Assembly: GCA_024636395.1 (NCBI GenBank)
Contig: JAGXHD010000098.1
Coordinates: 1 to 13,525 of the forward strand
Length of the DNA stretch: 13,525 nucleotides
From: Sulfitobacter sp.
GTDB lineage: Bacteria; Pseudomonadota; Alphaproteobacteria; Rhodobacterales; Rhodobacteraceae
Direction of reading: 5' to 3'
Part shown: piece after piece, positions 6,002 through 13,262 of the stretch
Position numbering within the stretch: position 1 is the first letter of the stretch
Layout of the letters: the number at the start of each line of letters is the position of its first letter
Notes under the pieces: generated by a model
Database searches by the model: none
Seen by the model: the letters and a program-made list of their open reading frames with translations, nothing else
What the model was told of the DNA's origin: nothing
Translations under genes and position numbers: made by a program

Positions 6002-7378
6002 ATGGAAGTCGTACTCCTTTTTTCGATGATCATCGGCCTGCTGTTTGTGGGCGTGCCGATCGCCATCGCCCTTGGCTTCAGCTCGATGATCTTCCAGCTG
6101 GCCTTCTCGGACACGTCGCTGGCTGCTGTGGCCCAGTCGCTCTACCTCTCCATGGCCGGTCACTACACGCTGCTGGCGATCCCGTTCTTCGTGCTGGCGT
6201 CCAGCTTCATGTCCACCGGCGGTGTGGCCAAGCGGATCATCCGCTTTGCAATCGCCTGCGTGGGTCATTTGCAGGGGGGCCTCGCGATTGCCGGGGTTCT
6301 GGCGTGTATGATGTTCGCAGCACTTTCCGGCTCCTCTCCGGCCACGGTGGTCGCCATCGGCTCCATCGTGATCGTGGGGATGCGCGAGGTCGGCTATACC
6401 AAGGATTTTGCCGCAGGTGTGATCGCCGTTGCGGGCACGCTCGGCATCTTGATCCCACCCAGCATCGTGATGGTGGTCTATGCCTCCGCCACGGATGTAT
6501 CGGTGGGACGGATGTTCCTTGCGGGGGTTATCCCGGGACTGCTGGCCGGTTTGATGCTGATGGTGACGATCTACGTCATGGCGCGGGTGCGTAACCTGCC
6601 AAAAGGCGAATGGCTGGGCTGGGGTGAGATACGCCGCTCGGGCATCGAGGCAGGCTGGGGCCTGTTCCTGATCGTGATCATTCTGGGCGGTATCTACGGC
6701 GGGATCTTTACCCCCACGGAGGCTGCCGCTGTGGCGGCGGTCTATGCGTTTTTCATCTCCACGATGGTCTACCGCGATATGGGTCCGCTGCATGTCAAAG
6801 GCGAGGGGCGTAATCTGGTGCTGTGGCAAAAGCCCATAGCACTGCTGACTGTGTTCTTTCACAGAGATACACGCGACACACTTTTCGAGGCGGGCAAGCT
6901 CACGGTCACGCTGATGTTTATCATCGCCAACGCGCTGATCCTCAAGCACGTGCTGACCGACGAGCAGATACCGCAGCAGATCTCGGCGGCGATGCTGAAC
7001 GCGGGCTTCGGTCCGATCATGTTTTTGATCATCGTAAACGTAATTCTCCTGATCGGGGGCCAGTTCATGGAGCCTTCGGGGCTGCTGGTCATCGTCGCAC
7101 CGCTGGTGTTCCCTATTGCGATGGAGCTGGGGATCGACCCGATCCATCTGGGCATCATCATGGTGGTGAACATGGAAATTGGGATGATCACGCCGCCCGT
7201 GGGGCTCAATCTGTTCGTGACCTCCGGCGTGGCCAACATGCCGATGATGAACGTCGTGCGCGCAGCACTGCCGTTCCTCGCGGTGCTGTTCGTGTTCCTC
7301 ATCATGGTCACCTACATCCCGATCATCTCGACGTGGTTGCCGACACTGATGATGGGACCGGAGATCCTTGTGCAGTAG
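6002..7378 (+). CDS. dctM: TRAP transporter large permease subunit DctM
   Basis: A 458-residue polytopic inner-membrane protein, the sodium-coupled transport subunit of the TRAP system. Family landmarks are AALSGSSPATVVAIGSI (about 106-122), GILIPPSIVMVVYA (148-161), GGIFTPTEAAAVAAVYA (233-249), GGQFMEPSGLLVIVAP (352-367) and IGMITPPVGLNLFV (393-406). The first and last of these match the two inverted-repeat hairpin regions that shape the substrate and sodium sites. A hydrophilic stretch at about 258-298, including Lys-Gly-Glu-Gly-Arg and His-Arg-Asp-Thr-Arg, interrupts the helices in the middle and makes the protein slightly longer than many DctM proteins. The start ATG is three bases after the dctQ stop. 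It is last in the operon and is followed by a strong terminator. Confidence 0.96.
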   Translation: MEVVLLFSMIIGLLFVGVPIAIALGFSSMIFQLAFSDTSLAAVAQSLYLSMAGHYTLLAIPFFVLASSFMSTGGVAKRIIRFAIACVGHLQGGLAIAGVLACMMFAALSGSSPATVVAIGSIVIVGMREVGYTKDFAAGVIAVAGTLGILIPPSIVMVVYASATDVSVGRMFLAGVIPGLLAGLMLMVTIYVMARVRNLPKGEWLGWGEIRRSGIEAGWGLFLIVIILGGIYGGIFTPTEAAAVAAVYAFFISTMVYRDMGPLHVKGEGRNLVLWQKPIALLTVFFHRDTRDTLFEAGKLTVTLMFIIANALILKHVLTDEQIPQQISAAMLNAGFGPIMFLIIVNVILLIGGQFMEPSGLLVIVAPLVFPIAMELGIDPIHLGIIMVVNMEIGMITPPVGLNLFVTSGVANMPMMNVVRAALPFLAVLFVFLIMVTYIPIISTWLPTLMMGPEILVQ

Positions 7379-7403
7379 CGCAATCAACGGCATTTAGACG
7401 GAC

Positions 7404-7438
7404 AAAGGGCGCGGGACAATCATGGTCCCGCGCCTTTT
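7404..7438 (+). terminator. Rho-independent terminator after dctM
   Basis: Ten perfect base pairs, GGCGCGGGAC (7408-7417) with GTCCCGCGCC (7425-7434), close a seven-base loop. The stem is followed by TTTT and preceded by AAA. It lies 26 bases beyond the dctM stop and between that gene and the convergent tpiA, so it may work for both strands. Confidence 0.92.
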
Positions 7439-7500
7439 GCGTGTTTCGAATGAGTTTATTGGGAAAAATGAAGTCTGCGGCGGTGCTGTCGGGGCGGCGG

Positions 7501-8250
7501 TCAGCTCTGGGCAAGGGCGCGAATGATGGGTGCAAAATCCGCCGCCTTGAGGGAGGCGCCACCGACCAGCGCCCCGTCCACGTTTTCCGCCCTGAAGATG
7601 GTGGCGGCATTGTCGGGTTTGACCGAACCGCCGTAGAGCAACGGGATCATGTCCGCTACGTCCGTGCCGTAGCGTACGGCCAATTTGCTGCGGATGAAAT
7701 CATGCACTTCGACGATCTGTTCCAGCGTGGGTACTTTGCCCGTACCGATCGCCCAGATCGGCTCATAGGCAATGACGGTGTTGGTCGCCGTCATATCGCC
7801 GGGCAGGGAGCCTGCGAGCTGGCCCGCGATGATATCCAGCGTGTTGTTGGCCTCATGGTCCTCCAGCGTCTCGCCGATGCAGATGATGGCCGTAAGGCCC
7901 GCGTTCCAGGCGGTCTGTGCCTTCTTGCGCACGTCTCTGTCGCGTTCCTCATGCGCTTCGCGGCGCTCCGAATGTCCTACGATCACATAGGTGGCACCGG
8001 TATCCGCGATCATCGCGGCAGAGATATCACCGGTGAATGCGCCGCTCTCCTGCATGTGGCAATCTTGAGCCCCAATCGAAATGCCGGTTTCGCGTGCGGC
8101 TTCGCAGGCGCGAAACAGCAGGGGGGCCGGAGGGCAGATCACAACATCGGGCGCATCGGCCGGCAGCAGTGATTTGAGCGCGTTGAGTTCGCGAAGGCTG
8201 GCGGCGGTGCCGTTCATCTTCCAGTTGCCTGCGGCCAGTTTGCGTCTCAT
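7501..8250 (-). CDS. tpiA: Triosephosphate isomerase
   Basis: A 249-residue TIM-barrel enzyme of normal length, interconverting dihydroxyacetone phosphate and glyceraldehyde 3-phosphate in the cytoplasm. All catalytic elements are present: Asn9 and Lys11 in AAGNWKMNG, His93 in VIVGHSERR, Glu163 in IAYEPIWAIGTGK (the base, followed by the flexible loop 6), YGGSV at 206-210, and the phosphate-binding ALVGGASL. I chose the ATG at 8250 rather than the upstream frame start at 8286 because AAGGGGA lies six bases before it and the protein then starts directly at the family's first strand. It is a single-gene unit convergent with dctPQM, and its stop follows a 63-base spacer after that terminator. 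Confidence 0.97.
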   Translation of the reverse strand: MRRKLAAGNWKMNGTAASLRELNALKSLLPADAPDVVICPPAPLLFRACEAARETGISIGAQDCHMQESGAFTGDISAAMIADTGATYVIVGHSERREAHEERDRDVRKKAQTAWNAGLTAIICIGETLEDHEANNTLDIIAGQLAGSLPGDMTATNTVIAYEPIWAIGTGKVPTLEQIVEVHDFIRSKLAVRYGTDVADMIPLLYGGSVKPDNAATIFRAENVDGALVGGASLKAADFAPIIRALAQS

Positions 8251-8569
8251 GCGCGATCCCCTTGATTGCTCACAGGGTTCTAGCACCTGCTCTGCAGGGG
8301 TTCAACGACGCCTGTGAACGTCGGGCCAGATCAGCGATCGAGACGGCTTTTCTGCAGCTTAATATACGACATCGTGCCGGCCGCACCTTTCTTACGCATG
8401 ATGCGGCTCATGGAGACTTGAACTGTGAAAATCCGCGTCACACTTCCCAAAAAATCGCATGCCCACTCATAGGTCAAATGGTTAATGCCGCAAACTCGGA
8501 GAAAAGCTAACGGACGATGAAGGCTTTGGCTTCGCTTGGGTTCAGCGAGATACGCTCGTCGGAGAAGGC
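8251..8569. other. Gap of about 320 bases, no convincing gene
   Basis: The stretch between tpiA and the A-type carrier gene must carry the tpiA promoter (minus strand) at its left end. It is AT-richer than its neighbours. The plus-strand frame 8262-8510 has no ribosome binding site or recognisable motif. No strong terminator is visible after the carrier gene. A short coding-like frame at 8510-8569 on the minus strand, in frame with the carrier gene beyond its stop, is described as a finding. Confidence 0.5.
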
Positions 8570-8932
8570 TTATTTAGCGAAAAGTGTCTCGTCGAATTTG
8601 ATAGATTCGCCACAACCGCAGGCCTCGGACACGTTCGGGTTGTTGAATTTGAACGCACTTTCCAGCAGTGACGTTTCATAGTCGATTTGGGTGCCGAACA
8701 GAAACATCTGCGCCATGGGCGCGATCATCACGCGGGCGCCGTCCTGTTCAACCACTTCGTCGTTGGGGTCAGCCACGTCCACATATTCCATGGTATATTC
8801 CATGCCTGCACAGCCACCCTTTTTCACCCCGATGCGTAGGCCTGCGTGGCCCTTGGAGGTCATCAGCTTGATGATTTGTGCGCTTGCCTTGTCGGTCATG
8901 GTGACCGCTTGCTTGCCTGGAATACCGAACAT
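8570..8932 (-). CDS. A-type Fe-S carrier protein (HesB/IscA/SufA family)
   Basis: A 120-residue protein with the three cysteines of the family: Cys41 in KKGGCAGMEYTM, and Cys105 and Cys107 in EACGCGES near the C-terminus. Such proteins carry a Fe-S cluster or iron and pass it to target enzymes. The start at 8932 (MFGIPGKQAVTMTDKA) is set by AAAGGAG seven bases upstream; the longer frame start at 8953 has none. Residues 1-10 form a short extension before the domain proper. The motif does not tell SufA from IscA or ErpA; the nearby sufT suggests a SUF role. The gene follows the glycerophosphodiesterase gene after an 80-base spacer with a hairpin, so it may be co-transcribed with it or have a promoter in that gene. 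Confidence 0.94.
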   Translation of the reverse strand: MFGIPGKQAVTMTDKASAQIIKLMTSKGHAGLRIGVKKGGCAGMEYTMEYVDVADPNDEVVEQDGARVMIAPMAQMFLFGTQIDYETSLLESAFKFNNPNVSEACGCGESIKFDETLFAK

Positions 8933-8961
8933 ATGTGTGCTCCTTTGATCCATAGATAAGC

Positions 8962-8993
8962 GGAAGGCGGGGCAATCTCAAGCCCCCCCTTCC
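8962..8993. terminator. Hairpin between GDPD gene and A-type carrier gene
   Basis: GGAAGG-C-GGGGC (8962-8973) pairs with GCCCC-C-CCTTCC (8982-8993): 11 pairs, one mismatch and an eight-base loop. It is 19 bases downstream of the GDPD stop on the minus strand. No T run follows on that strand (GCTTATC), so it is a weak terminator or a 3' processing/stability element. Confidence 0.5.
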
Positions 8994-9012
8994 TTTGCGC
9001 GCGCCTTCGTTA

Positions 9013-10224
9013 CTAGAGGCCCATGCAGTTGGCGTAGTAGGTGACCGTCGCGGGCCAGTCGGAGAACACGCCGACCACGCCCACATCCTGCGCCAGCACA
9101 TCCAGCGCCACCAGATAATCGCTGTCGTCGGTGATGACGTCACCTACGGACTGGAAATACCAGCCGCCGCCGTTTGCCAGCGGGCCGGAGCGCTCCAATG
9201 TCCAGGCGATGAGGGTAATGCCGACTTCCTTAGCTGCCTTTGCATAGGCTGAGGCGGCCATCTTACCGTCCTCGACGGTCAGCAGCATGTTGAGGGAAGC
9301 GCTGATATAGTTGACGCCACGGGCCTTGAGCGCGTCAAAGTCCTGCAGCCATGTCTCAGCTGTCTGCTCGTCGAAACCCTCGGTCCACTCCACCAGATAG
9401 ACAGCTTGCGCGCCAAAATCGGGCGTGTTTTCGATCCAATAGTAAACGTCCTCAACGTTGAACGACTGGGCGAAGACATCAGACGCGGGGATGCCTGCGG
9501 CGACATATTCATCGACAAGCTTTTGGGCATAATCGGCTTGTGAGAAACCCTCGTGGGGCATGTCGACACTGGGTGACTTCAGCTCTGGCGTGAACTTGGT
9601 GCCAAGCGATTTGAATAGTGCGATAGAGTCCGCATGGGTCATCAGCGTCGCTTTGTCCGTGTAGAGATCTGTGCGCCAGCCAGCAACACCACCCTGATAG
9701 GCCTCGGCGGTTGAGGCGGTTTTGTCGGCGCTGTCCATCTTGGGCGTGAGAGTGTTGAATTCAGCGAGCGTCAGCTCGGAGGTGCGACACTCCGCTGCGG
9801 CAGGTGTGTCACCGTCAGCGGCTGTGAAGGGCGTAGTGCAGGTCGACGCCAGATCGGAGACAAGGATATTCGTCGTCGTGTGCAGGTCGTTCTGTGCGTG
9901 ACGGCAAACCAGTTCGTGGTCTTTGGTGAAAGTCACATCACATTCGAGGATGCCCGCGCCCATCCGCGCTGCGGCAACATTGCTCTGCACGGTATGCTCG
10001 GGGAACATCATCGGCGCCCCGCGGTGGCCGATCGAGAACTCAGTCGTTGCGGGCGTTTGCGCCGCGCAAGACATCAGTTTCTCTTTAAGCGCACCATCTG
10101 GCAGCTTGTCCACAAGGGCAGCAGGGCGGGGACCATAGGACAGGCCCAACGGCGCTGCATGGCCTTCGGCAAAGGCCGACACGGGAATCATCGCCAAGGC
10201 AACGAGGGAGAGGGAGATACGCAT
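9013..10224 (-). CDS. Secreted glycerophosphodiester phosphodiesterase family protein
   Basis: A 403-residue exported enzyme of the GDPD TIM-barrel family, which splits glycerophosphodiesters to glycerol 3-phosphate and an alcohol. A signal peptide occupies about residues 1-19 (MRISLSLVALAMIPVSAFA). The catalytic signature follows: IGHRGAPMMFPEHTVQSN with His67, Arg68 and Glu76, then GILECDVTFTKDHELVCRHA with Glu94, Asp96 and His109, and later FTPELKSPS with a metal-binding Glu. The protein is longer than cytoplasmic UgpQ (about 250 residues) and resembles the larger periplasmic GlpQ type. Several cysteines could form disulfides. GGAG lies six bases before the ATG. The likely role is release of phosphate or glycerol from phospholipid head groups. 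It sits between sufT and the Fe-S carrier gene, with hairpins on both sides, so it looks like a separate unit. Confidence 0.93.
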   Translation of the reverse strand: MRISLSLVALAMIPVSAFAEGHAAPLGLSYGPRPAALVDKLPDGALKEKLMSCAAQTPATTEFSIGHRGAPMMFPEHTVQSNVAAARMGAGILECDVTFTKDHELVCRHAQNDLHTTTNILVSDLASTCTTPFTAADGDTPAAAECRTSELTLAEFNTLTPKMDSADKTASTAEAYQGGVAGWRTDLYTDKATLMTHADSIALFKSLGTKFTPELKSPSVDMPHEGFSQADYAQKLVDEYVAAGIPASDVFAQSFNVEDVYYWIENTPDFGAQAVYLVEWTEGFDEQTAETWLQDFDALKARGVNYISASLNMLLTVEDGKMAASAYAKAAKEVGITLIAWTLERSGPLANGGGWYFQSVGDVITDDSDYLVALDVLAQDVGVVGVFSDWPATVTYYANCMGL

Positions 10225-10282
10225 TTCATGCTCCGGTAAACTCAGGGATTAGCTGCCCTCGGATACCGAAACGTCATTACAC

Positions 10283-10331
10283 AAAAGCGACGGTTATGTG
10301 TCGATTGCATTACAATCGCGGTCCCGTCGCT
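10283..10331 (-). terminator. Rho-independent terminator after sufT
   Basis: A two-tier hairpin: outer arms AGCGACGG (10286-10293) with CCGTCGCT (10324-10331), inner arms CGATTG (10302-10307) with CAATCG (10313-10318) around a CATTA loop. On the minus strand the outer stem runs into TTTTGT. It begins ten bases beyond the sufT stop and ends about 60 bases before the GDPD start, which marks the GDPD gene as an independent unit. Confidence 0.75.
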
Positions 10332-10340
10332 CAAAGCAGC

Positions 10341-10703
10341 CTACATAAAACCCAGCTCGAGGCGCGCCTCGTCAGACATCATGTCCATGCCCCACGGCGG
10401 CTCCCAGACAAGCTCGACGTTGACCTGCTTGACCCCTGCCAGAGGCTCGATCGCATCAGCCACCCAGCCGGGCATTTCGCCCGCCACCGGACAGCCGGGC
10501 GCTGTCAGCGACATCTTGATATCCACTGCGTTCTCGGCATCGATATCAATGGTGTAAATCAGACCCAGCTCGTAAATATTGACCGGAATCTCAGGGTCAT
10601 AGACAGAGCGACAGGCCTCCACGACCTGCTCGTAGAGCGGGTGATCGGTGCTGGACGGCGCGATCAGCGGCGTACCTTCGAGAGGGGGGGTAGAATTGTT
10701 CAT
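10341..10703 (-). CDS. sufT: SufT-type DUF59 Fe-S assembly protein
   Basis: A 120-residue cytoplasmic protein of the DUF59/MIP18 family, which helps mature Fe-S proteins. The domain spans about residues 20-118: CRSVYDPEIPVNIYELGLIY at 31-50 carries the family's acidic and Asn-Ile-Tyr signature, followed by SLTAPGCPVAGEMPGWV with the conserved Cys71 and the final VELVWEPPWGMDMMSDEARL. The first 20 residues are a low-complexity leader, as is usual in SUF-linked members. GGAAGAGG lies just before the ATG at 10703. The rest of a suf operon (sufB, C, D, S) is not in this window. A two-tier terminator follows, and an AT-rich spacer with the likely promoter precedes it. Confidence 0.93.
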   Translation of the reverse strand: MNNSTPPLEGTPLIAPSSTDHPLYEQVVEACRSVYDPEIPVNIYELGLIYTIDIDAENAVDIKMSLTAPGCPVAGEMPGWVADAIEPLAGVKQVNVELVWEPPWGMDMMSDEARLELGFM

Positions 10704-10760
10704 CTGCGCCTCTTCCTTAAACTTGACTATTTATATATGGATTAGACGGCCCGGCGTAAA
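10704..10760 (-). promoter_or_regulatory. Probable sufT promoter region, AT-rich
   Basis: The spacer between the stomatin-nfeD terminator and sufT contains an AT-rich core at about 10719-10742 with TATATATAAATA-like sequence on the minus strand and a TTGACTA element on the plus strand (10722-10728). An Fe-S or iron-responsive repressor of the Rrf2 type would be expected to act here, but I see no full palindrome. The promoter position is inferred. Confidence 0.35.
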
Positions 10761-10761
10761 G

Positions 10762-10806
10762 GGCTGGCGCACGTAAAGCGCGCGCGCGCTTTAAGGTGCG
10801 TCAGCC
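10762..10806 (-). terminator. Long palindromic hairpin ending stomatin-nfeD
   Basis: Outer arms of 11 bases (10762-10772 and 10796-10806) pair with a single G-U wobble. Inside is the perfect palindrome TAAAGCGCGCGCGCGCTTTA (10774-10793). The right arm overlaps the nfeD stop codon. On the minus strand only CCCTTTACG follows, so the T tract is short. Confidence 0.7.
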
Positions 10807-11076
10807 TTCGTTTATGTCCCGCTCGACAATCCGCGCGCCGCTCGACTGGTTGCGGAACGCAAGTTTCAGAACGATCCACGCGATGAGCGAGAGGCCCGCA
10901 AAAAGGGCCAGCAGCGCGGAGGTGTTGGTGATCGCGGTGAAGGCCACCACACCGCTCATCACCAGCGCGCCAAGCGCGAACCCCAGAAAGATCGACGCTG
11001 GTGCGATGAGCTCGATCAATGCCAGTCCAAGGGCTGCACAGAGCCAGACCCACCAGATGAGCAGGAGATTCTCCAT
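10801..11076 (-). CDS. NfeD-like small inner-membrane protein
   Basis: A 91-residue protein with about two or three membrane helices: roughly residues 5-24 (LLIWWVWLCAALGLALIELI), 27-47 and 52-72, followed by a short basic tail ending VERDINEG. The IELIAPASIFLGFALGALV pattern is that of the short NfeD/YbbK-partner family (short form without the serine protease domain). It lacks the C-terminal OB-fold seen in many NfeD proteins (about 140-150 residues), or has only a stub of it. Its ATG overlaps the stop of the stomatin gene (TGATG), so the two are coupled. Such pairs form membrane-associated scaffolds involved in membrane organisation; the exact function is not established. Confidence 0.85.
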   Translation of the reverse strand: MENLLLIWWVWLCAALGLALIELIAPASIFLGFALGALVMSGVVAFTAITNTSALLALFAGLSLIAWIVLKLAFRNQSSGARIVERDINEG

Positions 11077-11969
11077 CAGCTACGGCCCCGCAGCAGCTTG
11101 AACGCATCGCCGAACGCCGCCAGCGCCTCGGACGGCACGACGATGGTGTTGCTCCCCGCGCCGTTGCTCATGACGCCGAACGCTTCGACCTGTTTGAGCG
11201 CGATCTGGTACTGCGCGGCCTCAAGGCCGTTTTCGTTGATCGCGGAGGCCACGACCTGTGTGGCGTAGGCCTCGGCGTCGGCCAGCACGCGGCGCGCCTT
11301 GGCGGTCTGCTCTGAGGCGTAGAGCTCGGCGTCTGCCGCCAGTTCGACAGCGCGTTTCTTGCCCTCGGCTTCGGTCACCTGCGCGCGGCGGGCGCGCTCG
11401 GCGTTGAGCTGCTGCATCATGGCGGCACGCGTGGCGGCATCGAGGTTTACGTCGAGGATTTCGGCGCGGGTGACTTCGATCCCCCAATTCTCGACCGATT
11501 CCACCACATTGTGCTTGATCGTCGCAATCAGAGCGGAGCGGTTGGCCTGCACCTCGTCCAGATCCATCATTCCGATTTCGGCGCGCACAATACCTGCGAC
11601 GGTGGTTGCGATCGCCGAATCCACATCGCGGATGCGGTAGACCGTCTTTTCCGGCTCGATGATGCGGTAGAACACGGAGGTATCGACCTGCACCAGCACG
11701 TTGTCGCGGGTGATCGCGTCCTGACTGGCAGTGGGCAACTGGCGCTCCAAAATGGAGATCTCGTGGGCGATCTTGTCAAAAAAGGGCACGATCAGATTGA
11801 TGCCGGGCCCGAGGACCGACCGCAGGCGGCCGAACCGCTCCACGACGTGCTGCTCTGATTGGGGTACGATCTTGACCCCCTTGAACACCACGACCACCAG
11901 TACCAGCGCCAGCAACAGCCAGCCCAGATTGTTTTGAAACAGGCCCAGTGCGATTTGTTCAATGTTCAA
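11076..11969 (-). CDS. SPFH/Band 7 (stomatin, QmcA-like) membrane protein
   Basis: A 297-residue protein with one N-terminal membrane helix (about residues 14-32, LGWLLLALVLVVVVFKG), an SPFH domain (about 33-190) with IVPQSEQHVVERFGRLRSVL, FFDKIAHEISILERQLP, DAITRDNVLVQVDTSVFYRI and GIEVTRAEILDVNLD, and an Ala/Glu-rich coiled coil (about 185-255). The tail ends in an IVVPSEALAAFGDAFKLL segment. It oligomerises at the membrane and probably acts with NfeD as scaffold or protease regulator. The start codon is TTG at 11969; AAGGAA seven bases upstream supports it, and the next in-frame ATG is far inside the SPFH domain. It is divergent from tgt across a 111-base spacer. Confidence 0.94.
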   Translation of the reverse strand: MNIEQIALGLFQNNLGWLLLALVLVVVVFKGVKIVPQSEQHVVERFGRLRSVLGPGINLIVPFFDKIAHEISILERQLPTASQDAITRDNVLVQVDTSVFYRIIEPEKTVYRIRDVDSAIATTVAGIVRAEIGMMDLDEVQANRSALIATIKHNVVESVENWGIEVTRAEILDVNLDAATRAAMMQQLNAERARRAQVTEAEGKKRAVELAADAELYASEQTAKARRVLADAEAYATQVVASAINENGLEAAQYQIALKQVEAFGVMSNGAGSNTIVVPSEALAAFGDAFKLLRGRS

Positions 11970-12080
11970 CGCGGTATTCCTTTGAGCTATGGTTCCATTC
12001 TATTTGGCGCGCGCAGGCCCTGATTGCAAGATGACGATCACTGGGGTAGGCCAGCGCTGCAACAGCGCGAAGGCCCCAGC
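11970..12080. promoter_or_regulatory. Divergent promoter region, stomatin operon and tgt
   Basis: These 111 bases lie between two divergent starts and must contain both promoters. I could not assign them. The stomatin ribosome binding site AAGGAA is at about 11977-11982 on the minus strand, and a weak AAGG is at 12070-12073 for tgt. Confidence 0.5.
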
Positions 12081-13208
12081 ATGACCGGATTTTCCTACCA
12101 GATCGATGCGACCGACGGGCGCGCACGCACCGGCAAGATCAAGACTCCGCGCGGCGAGATCCGCACGCCTGCCTTCATGCCCGTGGGCACGGCGGCGACC
12201 GTAAAGGCGATGATGCCCGAAAGTGTGCGCGAAACCGGGGCTGACATCCTGCTTGGCAATACTTACCACCTGATGCTGCGCCCCACAGCGGAGCGGATCG
12301 ACCGTCTGGGCGGGCTGCATAAATTCATGAACTGGTCGGGCCCGATCCTTACTGACTCGGGCGGATTTCAGGTGATGTCGCTGGCCAATCTGCGCAAGCT
12401 GACGGAGCGCGGCGTGACGTTCAAAAGGCATATCGACGGCTCTAAGCACGAGATCACCCCGGAGCGCTCAATGGAGATCCAGCGGCTGCTGGGGTCCGAT
12501 ATCGTGATGTGTTTCGATGAATGTCCTGCACTGCCGGCGGAGCGCAGCCGCATCGCGGAATCGATGGAGCTGTCGATGCGGTGGGCCGCGCGCTCCAAGG
12601 AGGCCTTCGGTGACCGACCGGGCCACGCGCTCTTCGGGATCCAGCAGGGCGGGCTGGAGGAGGATCTGCGCGCCCACTCGGCGCAGGCGCTACGCGAGAT
12701 CGGATTTGACGGCTATGCCGTTGGAGGATTAGCCGTGGGCGAGGGGCAGGAGGCGATGTTCGGCTGTCTCGATTACGCGACGGATCAGCTGCCTGTGGAA
12801 AAGCCCCGTTATCTTATGGGCGTCGGTAAGCCCGACGACATCGTCGGTGCGGTCGCGCGCGGCATCGACATGATGGATTGCGTGTTACCTTCACGCTCGG
12901 GGCGCACGGGTCAGATCTTTACACGCCACGGCGTGCTCAACATCAAAAACGCGCGCCACGCCGACGACCCGCGCCCGCTGGATGAGGATTGCAGTTGCCC
13001 TGCCTGCCAGAACTACTCCCGCGCCTATCTGCATCACGTGTTCCGCTCGCAGGAGATGATCAGCTCCATGCTGCTCACCTGGCATAACCTGCGGTACTAC
13101 CAGGATCTGATGGCGGGGATGCGCGCGGCGATCGCGGCGGGGACCTTCACGCAGTGGCAGGCCGATTTTCACGCCAACCGAGCGCAGGGGGATATCGAGC
13201 CGGTTTAG
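12081..13208 (+). CDS. tgt: Queuine/preQ1 tRNA-guanine transglycosylase
   Basis: A 375-residue enzyme, the standard length of bacterial Tgt. It replaces guanine-34 in tRNAs for Tyr, His, Asn and Asp with preQ1 in queuosine synthesis. Seen in sequence: GNTYHLMLRP (59-68), TDSGGFQVMSL with Asp92, CFDECPA with Asp146, GYAVGGLAVGE, YLMGVGKPDD, GIDMMDCVLPSRSGRTG with the nucleophile Asp266, and a complete zinc site Cys304-X-Cys306-X2-Cys309-X25-His335. Start: the ATG at 12081 (MTGFSYQIDATDG) fits the family N-terminus; the in-frame ATG at 12024 would add 19 residues that do not resemble the family. The ribosome binding site is weak (AAGG). No other queuosine gene lies in the window. Confidence 0.97.
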   Translation: MTGFSYQIDATDGRARTGKIKTPRGEIRTPAFMPVGTAATVKAMMPESVRETGADILLGNTYHLMLRPTAERIDRLGGLHKFMNWSGPILTDSGGFQVMSLANLRKLTERGVTFKRHIDGSKHEITPERSMEIQRLLGSDIVMCFDECPALPAERSRIAESMELSMRWAARSKEAFGDRPGHALFGIQQGGLEEDLRAHSAQALREIGFDGYAVGGLAVGEGQEAMFGCLDYATDQLPVEKPRYLMGVGKPDDIVGAVARGIDMMDCVLPSRSGRTGQIFTRHGVLNIKNARHADDPRPLDEDCSCPACQNYSRAYLHHVFRSQEMISSMLLTWHNLRYYQDLMAGMRAAIAAGTFTQWQADFHANRAQGDIEPV

Positions 13209-13227
13209 GGGGCGATCTTCACGTCAG

Positions 13228-13262
13228 CCGGTGCGGATCAGTCGGCATTTGCGCCGGATTTT
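13228..13262 (+). terminator. Possible weak terminator after tgt
   Basis: CCGGTGC (13228-13234) pairs with GCGCCGG (13251-13257), seven pairs with one G-U, around a 16-base loop, followed by ATTTTC. It starts 20 bases after the tgt stop. The long loop and short T run make this uncertain. Confidence 0.35.

Noticed and set aside
5600..7393. 597-codon minus-strand frame opposite dctQ and dctM
   Set aside because: It is composed mainly of His, Asp, Gln and Arg, the typical antisense reading of codons for hydrophobic residues in a membrane protein; the sense strand is unambiguous.
8262..8510. 82-codon plus-strand frame between tpiA and the Fe-S carrier gene
   Set aside because: No ribosome binding site, no motif and it overlaps the expected tpiA promoter.
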